From contig PNAI01000050.1 of assembly GCA_003169835.1 (NCBI GenBank), positions 1-64,000 on the forward strand: a DNA stretch of 64,000 nucleotides, in the 5' to 3' direction. The stretch comes from Hyphomicrobiales bacterium. Its GTDB lineage: Bacteria; Pseudomonadota; Alphaproteobacteria; Rhizobiales; Xanthobacteraceae. Below are positions 51,859 through 62,810 of the stretch, piece after piece; position 1 is the first letter of the stretch, and the number at the start of each line of letters is the position of its first letter. The notes beneath the pieces are model-generated. The model had not been told where the DNA came from. It ran no database searches and saw only the letters and a program-made list of their open reading frames with translations. Position numbers and translations under genes: made by a program.

Positions 51859-51944
51859 AGCTCGCTAGCCCAATGGCCTACTATGGCACTGGCCGATGCA
51901 GCCAATGGCCCATGAGATCTGGGTCAATGCACTAGCTCGCTGGG

Positions 51945-52982
51945 TCAGTGCACGAGTGGCCCAGCGGCTTTCTTCCAGGCATCGATCCCGCCCTGGATAT
52001 GGCAGGCCGACGATAATCCGGCATCCTGCGCCGCCTGCACCGCCATGGCGGAGCGCTCTCCGAAGGCACAGTAGAACAGCATGCGCTTGGTGGTCGATCT
52101 CGCGAGTTCGTGCAGTAAGCCGCCGGTGCGGATGCTCTCCTGCAGGCTTGGATACGGCACATGTAACGAACCCGGGATGGCGCCGTGCTTCTCGCGCTCG
52201 TTGTGCTCGCGCAGATCGATGAGCGCCACGTCCGGCCGCTCCACCATCGCCATGGCTTGTTGTGCGCTGATGGCCCAGCCGCGGCGCGCGATCTCCTCCT
52301 GCACCAGACCGACCTTCATGTTGGCCGGCACCGCTACATCCATCATCTTCGGATTGGGCAGGTTCAGCTTGCTCATCAGCTCGACGTATTCATCGACCGA
52401 TTGGACCTGCAGTCGCGGATTGAAGCGCTTCTCCTCGCCGATGGTCGAAACTGTGTCGCCTTTGTAATCGTGCGCGGGAAACACCAGCGTCTCGTCGGGC
52501 AGCTTGAGCAGCCGGCCAAAAAGCGATTCATATTGCTGGCGTGCGTTGCCGTTCTGGAAATCGGTGCGCCCGGTACCGCGAATGAGCAGTGTGTCGCCGG
52601 TAAACACCCGGTCCCCCATGGCAAAACTGTAGGAGTCGTCGGTGTGCCCAGGGGTGTAGATGGCATCGAGCGCGAGGCCCTCGATCGTGAGCTTGTCGCC
52701 GTCGGCAAGCCGCATCGAAACCACGTCTGCCTTGGTTTGTTCGCCCATGACCGTGATGCATTGGGTGCGATCGCGCAGCGCACCGATGCCCGTGATGTGA
52801 TCGGCGTGCATGTGGGTGTCCAGCGCCTTGACCAGCTTGAGATCAAGCTCCTTGATCAGTTGCAGATAGCGGTCAACCTTTTCCAGCACTGGATCGACGA
52901 TCAACGCTTCGCCGCCGCGCCGGCTGGCGAGCAGATACGAGTAGGTGCCTGAGACTTGATCGAACAATTGGCGGAAGATCAT
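51945..52982 (-). CDS. ETHE1-like persulfide dioxygenase fused to rhodanese
   Basis: 345 residues from ATG 52982 (GGGAGAG upstream). The N-terminal metallo-beta-lactamase domain of the ETHE1/PDO type has ALDTHMHADHITGIGALR, YTPGHTDDSYSF, FTGDTLLIRGTGRTDFQNG and FPAHDYKGD. The C-terminal rhodanese (about 240-340) has DLREHNEREKHGAIPGSLHVPYP and the active-site Cys in LFYCAFGERS. Such fusions oxidise glutathione persulfide to sulfite and move sulfane sulfur. It lies downstream of a 3-mercaptopyruvate sulfurtransferase, which fits persulfide handling. Confidence 0.92.
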   Translation of the reverse strand: MIFRQLFDQVSGTYSYLLASRRGGEALIVDPVLEKVDRYLQLIKELDLKLVKALDTHMHADHITGIGALRDRTQCITVMGEQTKADVVSMRLADGDKLTIEGLALDAIYTPGHTDDSYSFAMGDRVFTGDTLLIRGTGRTDFQNGNARQQYESLFGRLLKLPDETLVFPAHDYKGDTVSTIGEEKRFNPRLQVQSVDEYVELMSKLNLPNPKMMDVAVPANMKVGLVQEEIARRGWAISAQQAMAMVERPDVALIDLREHNEREKHGAIPGSLHVPYPSLQESIRTGGLLHELARSTTKRMLFYCAFGERSAMAVQAAQDAGLSSACHIQGGIDAWKKAAGPLVH

Positions 52983-53073
52983 GGCGCTCTCCCTGAAGAT
53001 TCGAGCCCACCACCGCATATTTTCTCGCATCCCGCCGGTGCCGGCAATACACGCAACGCGATAGCTCGGATTG

Positions 53074-53931
53074 CTATGGCTTCGCGACTGGCAAATCGGG
53101 CCGCGAGCCCCATTCCGTCCACGAGCCGTCGTAGAGCGCCTGTGGCGCCTTGCCGATCGCTTCGAGCGCAAACCACAGTGTTGCCGCCGTGACGCCCGAG
53201 CCGCAGCTCGTAATCACTGGCTTTGACAGATCCACGCCGCCGGCGGCAAATGTCTGCGCGATCTTTTCGGGCGCAATCAGCCGGCCGTCTTGAATGAGTT
53301 CGGAGACCGGCACATTGAACGCGCCCGGAATATGGCCTGAACGCACGCCCGGCCGCGGCTCCGGTGCTTCGCCGCGAAAGCGATTTGCCGGCCGTGCATC
53401 GACCACCTGGGCTGTGTCCTGCAAGAGCGCAAGCTGCACATCCACCACGCTCGCAATGACAGAAGTATTGAGCGCAGCCGCGAATGCGCGCGGCGCACGT
53501 TTGCCCTCGCCGGCTTCGATCGGCCGGCCTTCCGCTTTCCATTTCGGCATGCCGCCATCGAGGATGAACACGTTCTTTGCGCCGAAAATGCGAAACGTCC
53601 ACCACACCCGCGGCGCGCCGCCAAGACCTGAGCCGTCATACACAACAATCGTATCTTCATTGCCGATGCCAAGTTTGCCGACCTCATCCGAGAATAGCGT
53701 CGCGCCCGGCAGCATGTGCGGCAGATCGGAAGAATGATCGGCGATGGCGTCGATATCGAAGAACACCGCACCGGGAATATGGCTAGCGAGATACTCCGCC
53801 TTGGCGTCGCGTTTGAGTGCCGGCAGATAGAACGAGCCATCGACGACCGCGACGCCGGGCTTGCCCAGCCGCGCAGCCAGCCAATCGGTGGTCACAAGCC
53901 ATTTGCTTGCGGGCGGACGAGTGTCGGTCAT
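53074..53931 (-). CDS. sseA: 3-mercaptopyruvate sulfurtransferase
   Basis: 285 residues, two rhodanese domains. The active-site loop is CGSGVTA in the C-terminal domain, which marks MST rather than thiosulfate sulfurtransferase (CRxGxR). Domain linkers include HIPGAVFFDIDAIADHSSDLPHMLP and GHIPGAFNVPVSELI. It transfers sulfur from 3-mercaptopyruvate to thiols or cyanide. In line with cysK, an AlaX-like gene and the ETHE1-rhodanese gene, 85 bp after the AlaX gene. Confidence 0.93.
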   Translation of the reverse strand: MTDTRPPASKWLVTTDWLAARLGKPGVAVVDGSFYLPALKRDAKAEYLASHIPGAVFFDIDAIADHSSDLPHMLPGATLFSDEVGKLGIGNEDTIVVYDGSGLGGAPRVWWTFRIFGAKNVFILDGGMPKWKAEGRPIEAGEGKRAPRAFAAALNTSVIASVVDVQLALLQDTAQVVDARPANRFRGEAPEPRPGVRSGHIPGAFNVPVSELIQDGRLIAPEKIAQTFAAGGVDLSKPVITSCGSGVTAATLWFALEAIGKAPQALYDGSWTEWGSRPDLPVAKP

Positions 53932-54016
53932 GCTGCGCCTTTCAACGATGCAAATGAGATAGGTTCGGCATCTGCCATTGCGAGGTGCGCGACAGGCGAA
54001 GCGCGAATCCGGTGCG

Positions 54017-54736
54017 TTAGACGAATGCCAGTCGCACGCGGCGGTTCAGCTTGCCCTTTTTCTCGACCTGCGTCACCGCGACCTTACCGATCTCGGAGGT
54101 CCGGTGCACATGCGTGCCGCCGCACGGCTGCAGATCGTAGCCCACGATCTCGACCAGCCGCACCCGGCCGCTGCCCATGGGCGGCTTTACCGACATGGTC
54201 TTGATCAGGCTCGGATTTGCTTCCAGTTCCGCCGACGTGATCCAACGCGTGCGCACCTCGGCGTCGGCCGCGATCATCTTGGTGAGTTTTTGCGTGATGG
54301 CATCCTTATCGAGACCGGCCTCCGGGATGTCGAAATCGAGTCGGCTCTCGGCTTCACCGACGGATCCGCCGGTCACTGGATAAGGCAGGATAGCAGAAAG
54401 CAGATGCAGCGCCGTATGCATGCGCATGCGCGCATAGCGCAGCTCCCAGTCGACCACCGCATGGAGTGGTTCGTCTACGGTGAGCGGAGCTGCGGCGCCA
54501 TCTGCCGGAACATGGACAATCTCGGTCTTGTCCGGATCGGTGAAATTGGCGTTCGCGATCAAGATGACGTCGCCCGACTTTGTCGTGAGCACACCGTGAT
54601 CGCCGGGCTGGCCGCCCGAGGTGGCATAAAACACCGTGCGATCAAGAATGATTCCGCCATCGGGTTTAAAGCCGATGACGGTCGCGCTGCATTCCTTCAA
54701 ATACGAGTCTTCGCGGAACAGGCAATCGGTGGGCAT
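54017..54736 (-). CDS. alanyl-tRNA editing protein (AlaX-type)
   Basis: About 239 residues (ATG 54736; a TTG 12 bases upstream is possible). Homologous to the AlaRS editing domain: FYATSGGQPGDHG, the zinc-binding HxxxH in MRMHTALHLLSAI, and the CxxxH in LQPCGGTHVHRTSEIG. It hydrolyses Ser-tRNA-Ala or Gly-tRNA-Ala in trans. It lies 29 bp after cysK in the same orientation, a pairing that could remove mischarged serine when serine/cysteine pools shift (inference). Confidence 0.93.
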   Translation of the reverse strand: MPTDCLFREDSYLKECSATVIGFKPDGGIILDRTVFYATSGGQPGDHGVLTTKSGDVILIANANFTDPDKTEIVHVPADGAAAPLTVDEPLHAVVDWELRYARMRMHTALHLLSAILPYPVTGGSVGEAESRLDFDIPEAGLDKDAITQKLTKMIAADAEVRTRWITSAELEANPSLIKTMSVKPPMGSGRVRLVEIVGYDLQPCGGTHVHRTSEIGKVAVTQVEKKGKLNRRVRLAFV

Positions 54737-54765
54737 CAGGAGACTCAAAAATTGAAAAGTTGCGG

Positions 54766-55803
54766 TCAGGGCTTTTCGAATGGCGCCTGTATCTTGGATT
54801 TGCGTTCAAGCCAAGCAGGAACGGGAAGATTCTTCGATCTTAGGAAATCCGGATTAAACAATTTTGACTGGTAACGCGTACCATAATCGGCAAGCACGGT
54901 CACGATTGTGTGTCCGGGCCCGAGTTCCTTGGCAAGCCGGATGGCGCCCGCCACATTTATTCCCGATGAGCCACCCAGACACAGGCCTTCATACTCGAGC
55001 AGATCGAAGATGATCGGCAGCGCTTCCTGATCGGGAATTTGATAGGCAATGTCTATGGGTGCGTTTTCAAGGTTCTTGGTAATGCGGCCTTGGCCGATTC
55101 CCTCCGTAATTGATGATCCCTCGGACTTGAGTGTGCCGGTCTTGTAATAGCTGTAGAGCGCAGCCCCCATCGGGTCGGCGAGCGCGATCTTGATATCTTT
55201 ATTGCGCGCCTTGAGCGCCATGCCGATGCCCGCGAGCGTGCCGCCGGTGCCGACCGCGCAAACGAATCCATCAACCTTGCCGTCGGTCTGCGCGAAAATT
55301 TCCGGCCCGGTGGTCTCCACATGACCCTGGCGGTTGGCGACGTTGTCGAATTGGTTTGCCCAGATTGCACCATTCTTTTCGGTCTTTGCGAGTTGAGCGG
55401 CGAGTCGGCCGGAAATCTTGACGTAATTGTTGGGATTGGAATAAGGCACCGCAGGCACCTCGACCAAATCGGCGCCGCATAATCGCAGCGTGTCCTTCTT
55501 CTCTTGGCTTTGTGTCTCGGGGATTACGATGACCGACCGGTAACCCAGCGCATTGCCGACCAGCGCAAGCCCGATGCCTGTATTGCCGGCGGTGCCTTCT
55601 ACGATCACGCCACCTGGCCGCAGCTCACCCTTCTTGACCGCGTCCTGGATGATGAAGAGCGCGGCACGGTCTTTGACCGACTGCCCCGGGTTCATGAACT
55701 CGGCCTTGCCCAAAATCGTGCAGCCCGTGGCGGCAGACGCCCGTTCGAGCTTGATTAACGGCGTGTTGCCGATGGCTGCGACAATACCATCGTGGATTTG
55801 CAT
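54766..55803 (-). CDS. cysK: cysteine synthase A
   Basis: 345 residues, O-acetylserine sulfhydrylase. Fold-type II PLP enzyme with the lysine in NPGQSVKDRAALF, the phosphate loop EGTAGNTGIGLALV, FVCAVGTGGTLAGI and a final LGGSSGINVAGAIRLA. Makes cysteine from O-acetylserine and sulfide. About 30 residues longer than E. coli CysK, mostly at the C-terminus, as usual in this class. Head of the minus-strand sulfur gene group. Confidence 0.93.
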   Translation of the reverse strand: MQIHDGIVAAIGNTPLIKLERASAATGCTILGKAEFMNPGQSVKDRAALFIIQDAVKKGELRPGGVIVEGTAGNTGIGLALVGNALGYRSVIVIPETQSQEKKDTLRLCGADLVEVPAVPYSNPNNYVKISGRLAAQLAKTEKNGAIWANQFDNVANRQGHVETTGPEIFAQTDGKVDGFVCAVGTGGTLAGIGMALKARNKDIKIALADPMGAALYSYYKTGTLKSEGSSITEGIGQGRITKNLENAPIDIAYQIPDQEALPIIFDLLEYEGLCLGGSSGINVAGAIRLAKELGPGHTIVTVLADYGTRYQSKLFNPDFLRSKNLPVPAWLERKSKIQAPFEKP

Positions 55804-56095
55804 GATGAGACACCTTCGCAGGGAGCGCGGACCCTAAATGAGTGCAATCTCTACGACAAGGTCGCGCGGTGCGCCAATTTTGCACGTTTGTGACGCATTC
55901 GCCGGTCCCGAATGACCCGCGGTGTACATCCTTGTCTCCGAAAATAGGTGCAGGACGGAAAGAATGTCGAAACCATATCGACGTGATGCGCGCGCAGGTA
56001 GCGCTGCATTCATCCATTTTTTCCGACACGTCGCGTAGGTATTTGCCCATACGACGGGGAACGTTCGCACCGGCCGTATCTGCAGGTAGCAATAA

Positions 56096-57316
56096 ATGGA
56101 TCTCGACTTGAATACGTTATTGCTAGTGACCGTCTACGTTGAAGCGATGCTCGGATTGCTTCTGCTGTTTGCGTGGGTTCAGAATACGCAAATTATTGCC
56201 GTCGCCTGGTGGGGCTTTGCGCACCTGTTACGCTCAGGCTCGATCGTTTTGTTTGGTATGTACGGAACAGTTTCCGAAATCATTTCAATCGATCTTGCTA
56301 ACGCGATCTTGTTCACTGCTTTTGCCATGACCTACACCGGCGCACGCGTGTTCGACGGGCGCTCGATAAATCCATTCGCGCTGGCCGGCGGCGCCGCCGT
56401 GTGGCTGCTCGCGAGCCGCACGCCATACATCTTCGACTCGATGGACGCGCGTATTCTGGTCTCCTCCGGCATCATCACTTGCTATACTTGGTGCACAGCT
56501 TACGAATTCTGGCGCGGCCGTAGCGAACCCCTGGTGTCGCGCTGGCCGGCGATCTTCATGTTGTTCGCGCATGGCGCGCTGTTTTTGTTGCGCACGCCGC
56601 TGACCTCGATATTGCCGTGGACCAACAAGGATCAGCTCTACGCGAGCGTCTGGCTCACGGTGCTCAGCTTCGAAGCGCTGCTGTTCACGATCTCGATCGC
56701 ATTCATCCTGCTGGCAATGGCGAAAGAACGTACCGAGCTGCGCCACAAGACGGCTGCACTGATTGATCCGCTGACCGGCATCGCCAACCGCCGCGCGTTT
56801 TTGGAATCTGCGGCGGAGTTGTACCTGCGCCAAGGCAACAGCCCGCGGCCGACAGCGGTACTTCTGATCGACCTCGACCATTTTAAATCGATCAACGATC
56901 GGTTCGGCCACGCCATCGGGGACAAGATCCTGCAGACGTTTGCTGAAGCAACGAGCGCAAAGCTCGGACCGCGCGATCTCATCGGCCGGCTTGGCGGTGA
57001 GGAATTCGCGATCGTGTTATACGATGTAAACCGGGAACGCGCGCTGGCCGTGGCCGAGCGCATCAGATCGACTTTCGCGGAAGTGTCGGCCGTGATCGAC
57101 AACTGCCCCGTCCACAGTACCGTGAGCGTCGGCGTGGTGGTCGAGCAAGCGGGCTCCGTGGACATCACCCTGCTGCTCGCTCAGGCCGATCAGGCGCTCT
57201 ACTATGCCAAGTCGCGTGGCCGCAACCGCGTCGAGCTGGCGTCGCTGGATATCGTCCTCGATCGCGCCAAGCTCAGAACGTCGGTCGCAACGGCGCCAGC
57301 CCAAACTGCGGCCTAA
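56096..57316 (+). CDS. membrane diguanylate cyclase (GGDEF)
   Basis: 406 residues. About six N-terminal membrane helices (to residue 210) form an unclassified sensor, then a short coiled linker (AMAKERTELRHKTAALIDPLTGI) and a GGDEF domain. The active motif is GRLGGEEFAI; LLIDLDHFKSINDRFGHAIGD holds metal and substrate residues. No RxxD inhibitory site is clear five residues before GGEEF (the position has PRDL, which could serve). It should make c-di-GMP at the inner membrane. Divergent from cysK across 292 bp. Confidence 0.93.
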   Translation: MDLDLNTLLLVTVYVEAMLGLLLLFAWVQNTQIIAVAWWGFAHLLRSGSIVLFGMYGTVSEIISIDLANAILFTAFAMTYTGARVFDGRSINPFALAGGAAVWLLASRTPYIFDSMDARILVSSGIITCYTWCTAYEFWRGRSEPLVSRWPAIFMLFAHGALFLLRTPLTSILPWTNKDQLYASVWLTVLSFEALLFTISIAFILLAMAKERTELRHKTAALIDPLTGIANRRAFLESAAELYLRQGNSPRPTAVLLIDLDHFKSINDRFGHAIGDKILQTFAEATSAKLGPRDLIGRLGGEEFAIVLYDVNRERALAVAERIRSTFAEVSAVIDNCPVHSTVSVGVVVEQAGSVDITLLLAQADQALYYAKSRGRNRVELASLDIVLDRAKLRTSVATAPAQTAA

Positions 57317-57337
57317 TTCCGCACCGGTGGCGCACGA

Positions 57338-58303
57338 TCACTTCAGCGGCGCGGGAATTCGCACGACTTCCGACACTTGCGCCGCGCTCAGCGGCTCGCG
57401 CAAGTATTTGAAGGTCACGCCGTCTTGCATGAGCGTGTCGAGCCCGCTGACTTTGTCGGGGGAGATCAGGCTTTTCGGGAAAAACTCGTCACGCACGCGT
57501 TTTGCCAGATCGAATGATATTTTAGCGAAATCGGCGTAGGCCTTGAGCGCGTCATCGCTCGAATACATCCAATCGATGGTCTCGCGATAGCCTTGCATAA
57601 ATCGGCGCAGCACGTCGCCGCGCGTCACCAGCACCGAGGCGGTTGTGACCAGCGCGCGAATGGTCTGGTCGCGCCCGATAGCGACATCCTTGGCGCGTGC
57701 GATGATCCGGATGCGGTTGTCGCGCGCGGCGTCAAGCCCGAATGGCGGCGCCGACCAGCCGACGTCGATCTGTCCCGACATGACTTGCGTAAAGGTTTGC
57801 GCCGGGCCGCCGGTCGCGATCGGTTTGCCGGCAGTGCCGCCTTCCTTGAGGAAGGCGAGAACCAGCGTGTGGGTCGATGCGCCGTTGGTGGAATAGGCAA
57901 TGGTCTTGCCGTCGAGGTCCTTGATGCTTTTGACGGCTGAGTCCGCTCGCACATACCAGAAGTCGGCGGCTCCCGTCGCTTCGGCCGCAATGATCCGCAA
58001 CGGCGCGCCCTTCTGAAACGCGCCGAACGCCGCGAGCGTGCCGGCAAGGCCGATATCGACGCTGCCCGAAATCACCGCCTGCTGGCTTTCGCCCGCTCCT
58101 TGAGTCCACAGGATTTCGAGCTCCAGCCCGTGCTTCTTGAAGAAGCCGGCACTCTGTCCGAGCTCCGCAATGGCCGTGTCCCAATTGCCGCGCTGGCCGA
58201 GCGCGAGCTTAAGCTTGTCCTGCGCCGACGCGGCAGTGTTCGCGAGCGCCAAGGCTGCGGTAAAAAAGACGGCCGCAAAAACCACCAATCGGATTGCTCT
58301 CAT
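57338..58303 (-). CDS. NitT/TauT-type ABC transporter substrate-binding protein
   Basis: 321 residues with a Sec signal peptide (AVFFTAALALANTAASAQ). SsuA/THI5-like PBP2 fold: LGQRGNWDTAIAELGQSAGFFKKHGLELEI, GSVDIGLAGTLAAFGAFQKG, SIKDLDGKTIAYSTNGASTH and MSGQIDVGWSAPPFG. Relatives bind sulfonates, nitrate, pyrimidine precursors or aromatic acids. No permease or ATPase adjoins it. It is divergent from the ferredoxin gene by 71 bp, so it probably belongs to the same regulon as the flavoprotein module. Confidence 0.88.
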   Translation of the reverse strand: MRAIRLVVFAAVFFTAALALANTAASAQDKLKLALGQRGNWDTAIAELGQSAGFFKKHGLELEILWTQGAGESQQAVISGSVDIGLAGTLAAFGAFQKGAPLRIIAAEATGAADFWYVRADSAVKSIKDLDGKTIAYSTNGASTHTLVLAFLKEGGTAGKPIATGGPAQTFTQVMSGQIDVGWSAPPFGLDAARDNRIRIIARAKDVAIGRDQTIRALVTTASVLVTRGDVLRRFMQGYRETIDWMYSSDDALKAYADFAKISFDLAKRVRDEFFPKSLISPDKVSGLDTLMQDGVTFKYLREPLSAAQVSEVVRIPAPLK

Positions 58304-58374
58304 CGCGCTCTCCCGCAGTTCTCGCCCGCATTTTCATCTGCTGTCACGGGCGCCAAGTTTTGCTATGAAATAGC

Positions 58375-58623
58375 ATGATCGAAAAGATTGATATCGAAAA
58401 GTGCACCGGTTGCGGTATTTGCGACATCGTATGCCCGGCGGATGTGATCCACATGGAGCCCGCGCCGGTTGCAATCGAGATCGCAGGCCTCAACCAAGCC
58501 AAGCTGCTTCCGGTCATCAAGTTTCGCGAGCATTGCATCACGTGCTTTAGCTGCGAAATCTTTTGCCCCGAGGGCATCGTCGATGTGCACCCATCGGTCA
58601 AGAACCGCCCGCGGCCATGGTAA
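58375..58623 (+). CDS. two-[4Fe-4S] ferredoxin
   Basis: 82 residues with two clusters: CTGCGICDIVCP near the N-terminus and CITCFSCEIFCP near the C-terminus. The inter-cluster segment is long, resembling AprB of adenylylsulfate reductase rather than a simple clostridial ferredoxin. Its stop overlaps an ATG (58617) of the flavoprotein frame, so the two should be made together. The likely role is electron transfer to or from that flavoprotein. Confidence 0.92.
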   Translation: MIEKIDIEKCTGCGICDIVCPADVIHMEPAPVAIEIAGLNQAKLLPVIKFREHCITCFSCEIFCPEGIVDVHPSVKNRPRPW

Positions 58624-58628
58624 GCGCC

Positions 58629-60347
58629 ATGAAAAAGCTCGAGGGCGTACTCATTGATACAGACGTGCTTGTCATCGGCGCGGGGGCAGGGGGGCTGCTC
58701 GCGGCGCTCTCGGCAAAGCGCCACGGTCCGCCCGGTACACGCGTCACTTTGGTGGACACCTGGCTGATCGGGCGCACCGGCCACACGGCGTTTTCCAATG
58801 CGTGGAAGATTGTGGTTTGTCCGGACGACGACCTCGACGGGATTATGCGCGAAATTATCGCCGGCAACGACGGCATCGCGGACCAAGTGCTGGTGCGCGA
58901 GGTTCTCGAAAATTCATATGCGCGCCTAAAAGATTTCGAAGCGATCGGCATGACCTTCGCGCGTGCCGACGACGGTAGCTATAAGCGCCGGCCCACTCGC
59001 GGGCTCGACCTTGCACGCGTCATGTATCCGGAAGGCGGTGGTCTCGACTTTGCCTGGAAGTTGCGCCTCGCGCTCGAAGCCGAAGGCGTGCAATTGCTCG
59101 ATCGCATATTTGTCACCGGCCTGCTCGGCGGCGGCACCGGCCGCATCGCGGGCGCCGTGGGCGTTCATAGCCGCACCGGGGAATTCCACGCCATCAAGGC
59201 GCGCGCAACCATTGTTGCGACCAATGCCATCACGTTTCGCTCTGGCTTCGTGCGCGACATCACCGGCACTGGCACGCTGCTCGCCTATCGTGCCGGAGCA
59301 CATTTGCGCAATGCCGAATTTTCCTACGTGCGCCCGGGCACACCGAAGTTCTATTTCGAGGGCATCACCTTCGCCATTCAAGAAGGCGCGCATTTCGTCA
59401 ACGCGAAAGGCGAGGCATTCATGCGCGAATACGAGCCCGATTGGGCGGACGAGGCCGACGTGCCGCGCATTGCGCGCGCAATGGCGCTCGAAAACAAGAA
59501 CGGCAACGCCCCGCTCTACCTCGACATGTCGGCTATCCCCGAGCAACTGCGGGACTATTTCATCCACAGCAAGGTGAAATGGATGGACTATTTCTTCCGC
59601 AAGCTCGGCAACGAAGCCAAGACCGATATGTTTGGCAAGACACCCTATTATGCACTCAACCAGATGACCAAAATGGGCATCCGCACTGGGCCCGATTGCC
59701 GCGCCGATGTGCCGGGGCTGCTCGCCGCGGGCTTGGCGCAAGCTGGTTGCGCCAACCATTTTGCCGGCTTTCATATTGGTTTGTGTGTCGGCAATGGCTG
59801 GATCGCCGGGCGTTCCGCGATCGAAGATCTCGAAGCGCTTTCCGCTCCGCAACTCGACGCGGGCGAGGTGAGGGTGATGCACGATGAAATTTTGCAGCCG
59901 CTGAATGCGTCTGCTGCAGCGGAGTCCGATCGTATACTCCGCGAGCTGCAGGCCGTGATGTTCGCATACGATGTCGGCATTCTAAAATCCGCCGATCGGT
60001 TGCAGCACGCTTTCGATCGCGTCGTGCAACTGTCGGATGAATGCAAGACACTGGCCGCGCCGCATACGCACGAACTCGTTCGTCTGAAAGAAACCGAAGC
60101 TATGCTGCTCGCCGCGCGCTTTATGCTGGGTGCCTCGCTCTATCGTACCGAGTCGCGCCTGTCTCACTTCCGCGAGGACTATGAGAAGCGCGACGACGCC
60201 AATTGGCTGGTCTGGGTCGATATCGCGAAAACCGCCGCTGGTCCGCAATTCAGCAAGACGCCGGTGCCGACCCAGCTTTGCGCCGTCACCTTGCCCGCAG
60301 GCCGTCCCAAGCGGCTCGCGGCGCGCGCAGCCCTTGGCGCGGTCTAA
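58629..60347 (+). CDS. FAD-dependent oxidoreductase of the fumarate reductase/AprA-like family
   Basis: About 572 residues (ATG 58629; ATG 58617 also in frame). FAD dinucleotide motif VLVIGAGAGGLLAALSAKRHG; capping-domain region EGITFAIQEGAHFVNAKGEAFMREYEPDW; second FAD contact GLLAAGLAQAGCANHFAGFHIGLCVGNGW; C-terminal helical domain with LQAVMFAYDVGILKSADRL. It resembles AprA/SdhA flavoproteins in layout and pairs with a dicluster ferredoxin, but sulfate-reduction genes are absent here. Similar pairs in beta- and alphaproteobacteria have no assigned reaction (recalled). Followed by DapA-like and 3-HAO genes. Confidence 0.88.
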   Translation: MKKLEGVLIDTDVLVIGAGAGGLLAALSAKRHGPPGTRVTLVDTWLIGRTGHTAFSNAWKIVVCPDDDLDGIMREIIAGNDGIADQVLVREVLENSYARLKDFEAIGMTFARADDGSYKRRPTRGLDLARVMYPEGGGLDFAWKLRLALEAEGVQLLDRIFVTGLLGGGTGRIAGAVGVHSRTGEFHAIKARATIVATNAITFRSGFVRDITGTGTLLAYRAGAHLRNAEFSYVRPGTPKFYFEGITFAIQEGAHFVNAKGEAFMREYEPDWADEADVPRIARAMALENKNGNAPLYLDMSAIPEQLRDYFIHSKVKWMDYFFRKLGNEAKTDMFGKTPYYALNQMTKMGIRTGPDCRADVPGLLAAGLAQAGCANHFAGFHIGLCVGNGWIAGRSAIEDLEALSAPQLDAGEVRVMHDEILQPLNASAAAESDRILRELQAVMFAYDVGILKSADRLQHAFDRVVQLSDECKTLAAPHTHELVRLKETEAMLLAARFMLGASLYRTESRLSHFREDYEKRDDANWLVWVDIAKTAAGPQFSKTPVPTQLCAVTLPAGRPKRLAARAALGAV

Positions 60348-60410
60348 CGGGATCGCGAATTGAAAAATTGCGTACCGGGATGCTAAGGTATCGCAACAAC
60401 GAGGTATCGC

Positions 60411-61960
<1,550 letters not shown>

Positions 61961-61999
61961 AAAGCAAAAGTTTCAGGATTTGTACCGGCTTGCGCCGTG

Positions 62000-62632
62000 T
62001 CATGCGGCGGCCGGCGCAAGTGGCGGGCCTTTTTTAGCATTGCTCGCAGCCGCACCTCGCACGCGTTGCGCAATATCGCGCCGTTTGGCGATCAGCTCGG
62101 CGAGTGCGTTGTCGCTTTTAGCGCGCTCCGTCAAGGCAACCGCACTGGCATCGGAAATACGAGCGCCCTTATTGTTCGCGACGTAACGCACGGCCACTTC
62201 ATCCCCGCGCGCGATAAGCAGATCGACAATCTCAATCGCGAGTTCCGATCGGCACGCGATCGCCAGAAGATGCGTTTGGCTTTTTGTACGCGCGATATCA
62301 ACCAGAACTGCATCCTCGACGCAGGGCGAGCGCACCAGAACTGGCTCGGCGATGGTGATGTCGTCGCTGAGTGCCAGCCGGCCGATGATATTTCTTGGAC
62401 TGTTGGCGACCGGCGCAAGACGCCGCGAAAGTCCTGCGAGTATTTCTGTATCCATCCCGACGATCAGCTCATTGAATAAGCTGTCGAACATCTTGATTTG
62501 CGCCGGCTTGTAGCGGATGGCATCCTCGACGAACAATTCGGTGATGGACTTGAGCAAAGTCGCGCGCTTTGCAGCCGGCAATCGCCGCAGCAGGTCCTCG
62601 ATCTCGGATAGCCGCGATGTAGTCTCAGCCAT
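62000..62632 (-). CDS. DUF2336-family protein
   Basis: About 210 residues from ATG 62632. Helical repeats (HEAT-like): RLSEIEDLLRRLPAAKRATLLKSITELFVED, IKMFDSLFNELIVGMDTEILAGLSRRLAPV and NIIGRLALSDDITIAEPVLVRS. Many DUF2336 proteins are near 360 residues; this one keeps only the N-terminal half and ends in an Ala/Pro tail. The family occurs mainly in Alphaproteobacteria with no proven function. Convergent with the 3-HAO gene. Confidence 0.85.
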   Translation of the reverse strand: MAETTSRLSEIEDLLRRLPAAKRATLLKSITELFVEDAIRYKPAQIKMFDSLFNELIVGMDTEILAGLSRRLAPVANSPRNIIGRLALSDDITIAEPVLVRSPCVEDAVLVDIARTKSQTHLLAIACRSELAIEIVDLLIARGDEVAVRYVANNKGARISDASAVALTERAKSDNALAELIAKRRDIAQRVRGAAASNAKKGPPLAPAAA

Positions 62633-62810
62633 TGGAAAGCCTAGCATTCGCGTCTGGCCACGCAGCCGACAACTTCCACGAAACCACTGAATAGCAAACA
62701 AGTCTGAACGCACCGTTATTGCGCGCAATGGTCACGGCAAGGCAAATTCTCTTGCTCAATCCAATGCTTACACCTCGCGTGCAACGCTTCCGCGAGCTGC
62801 AATTAGTCGA

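Noticed and set aside
61985-62040. Possible terminator after the 3-HAO gene
   Set aside because: CTTGCGCCG and CGGCGCAAG can pair, but the loop is long and the T run is displaced by about 12 bases; part of it lies inside the convergent DUF2336 gene.
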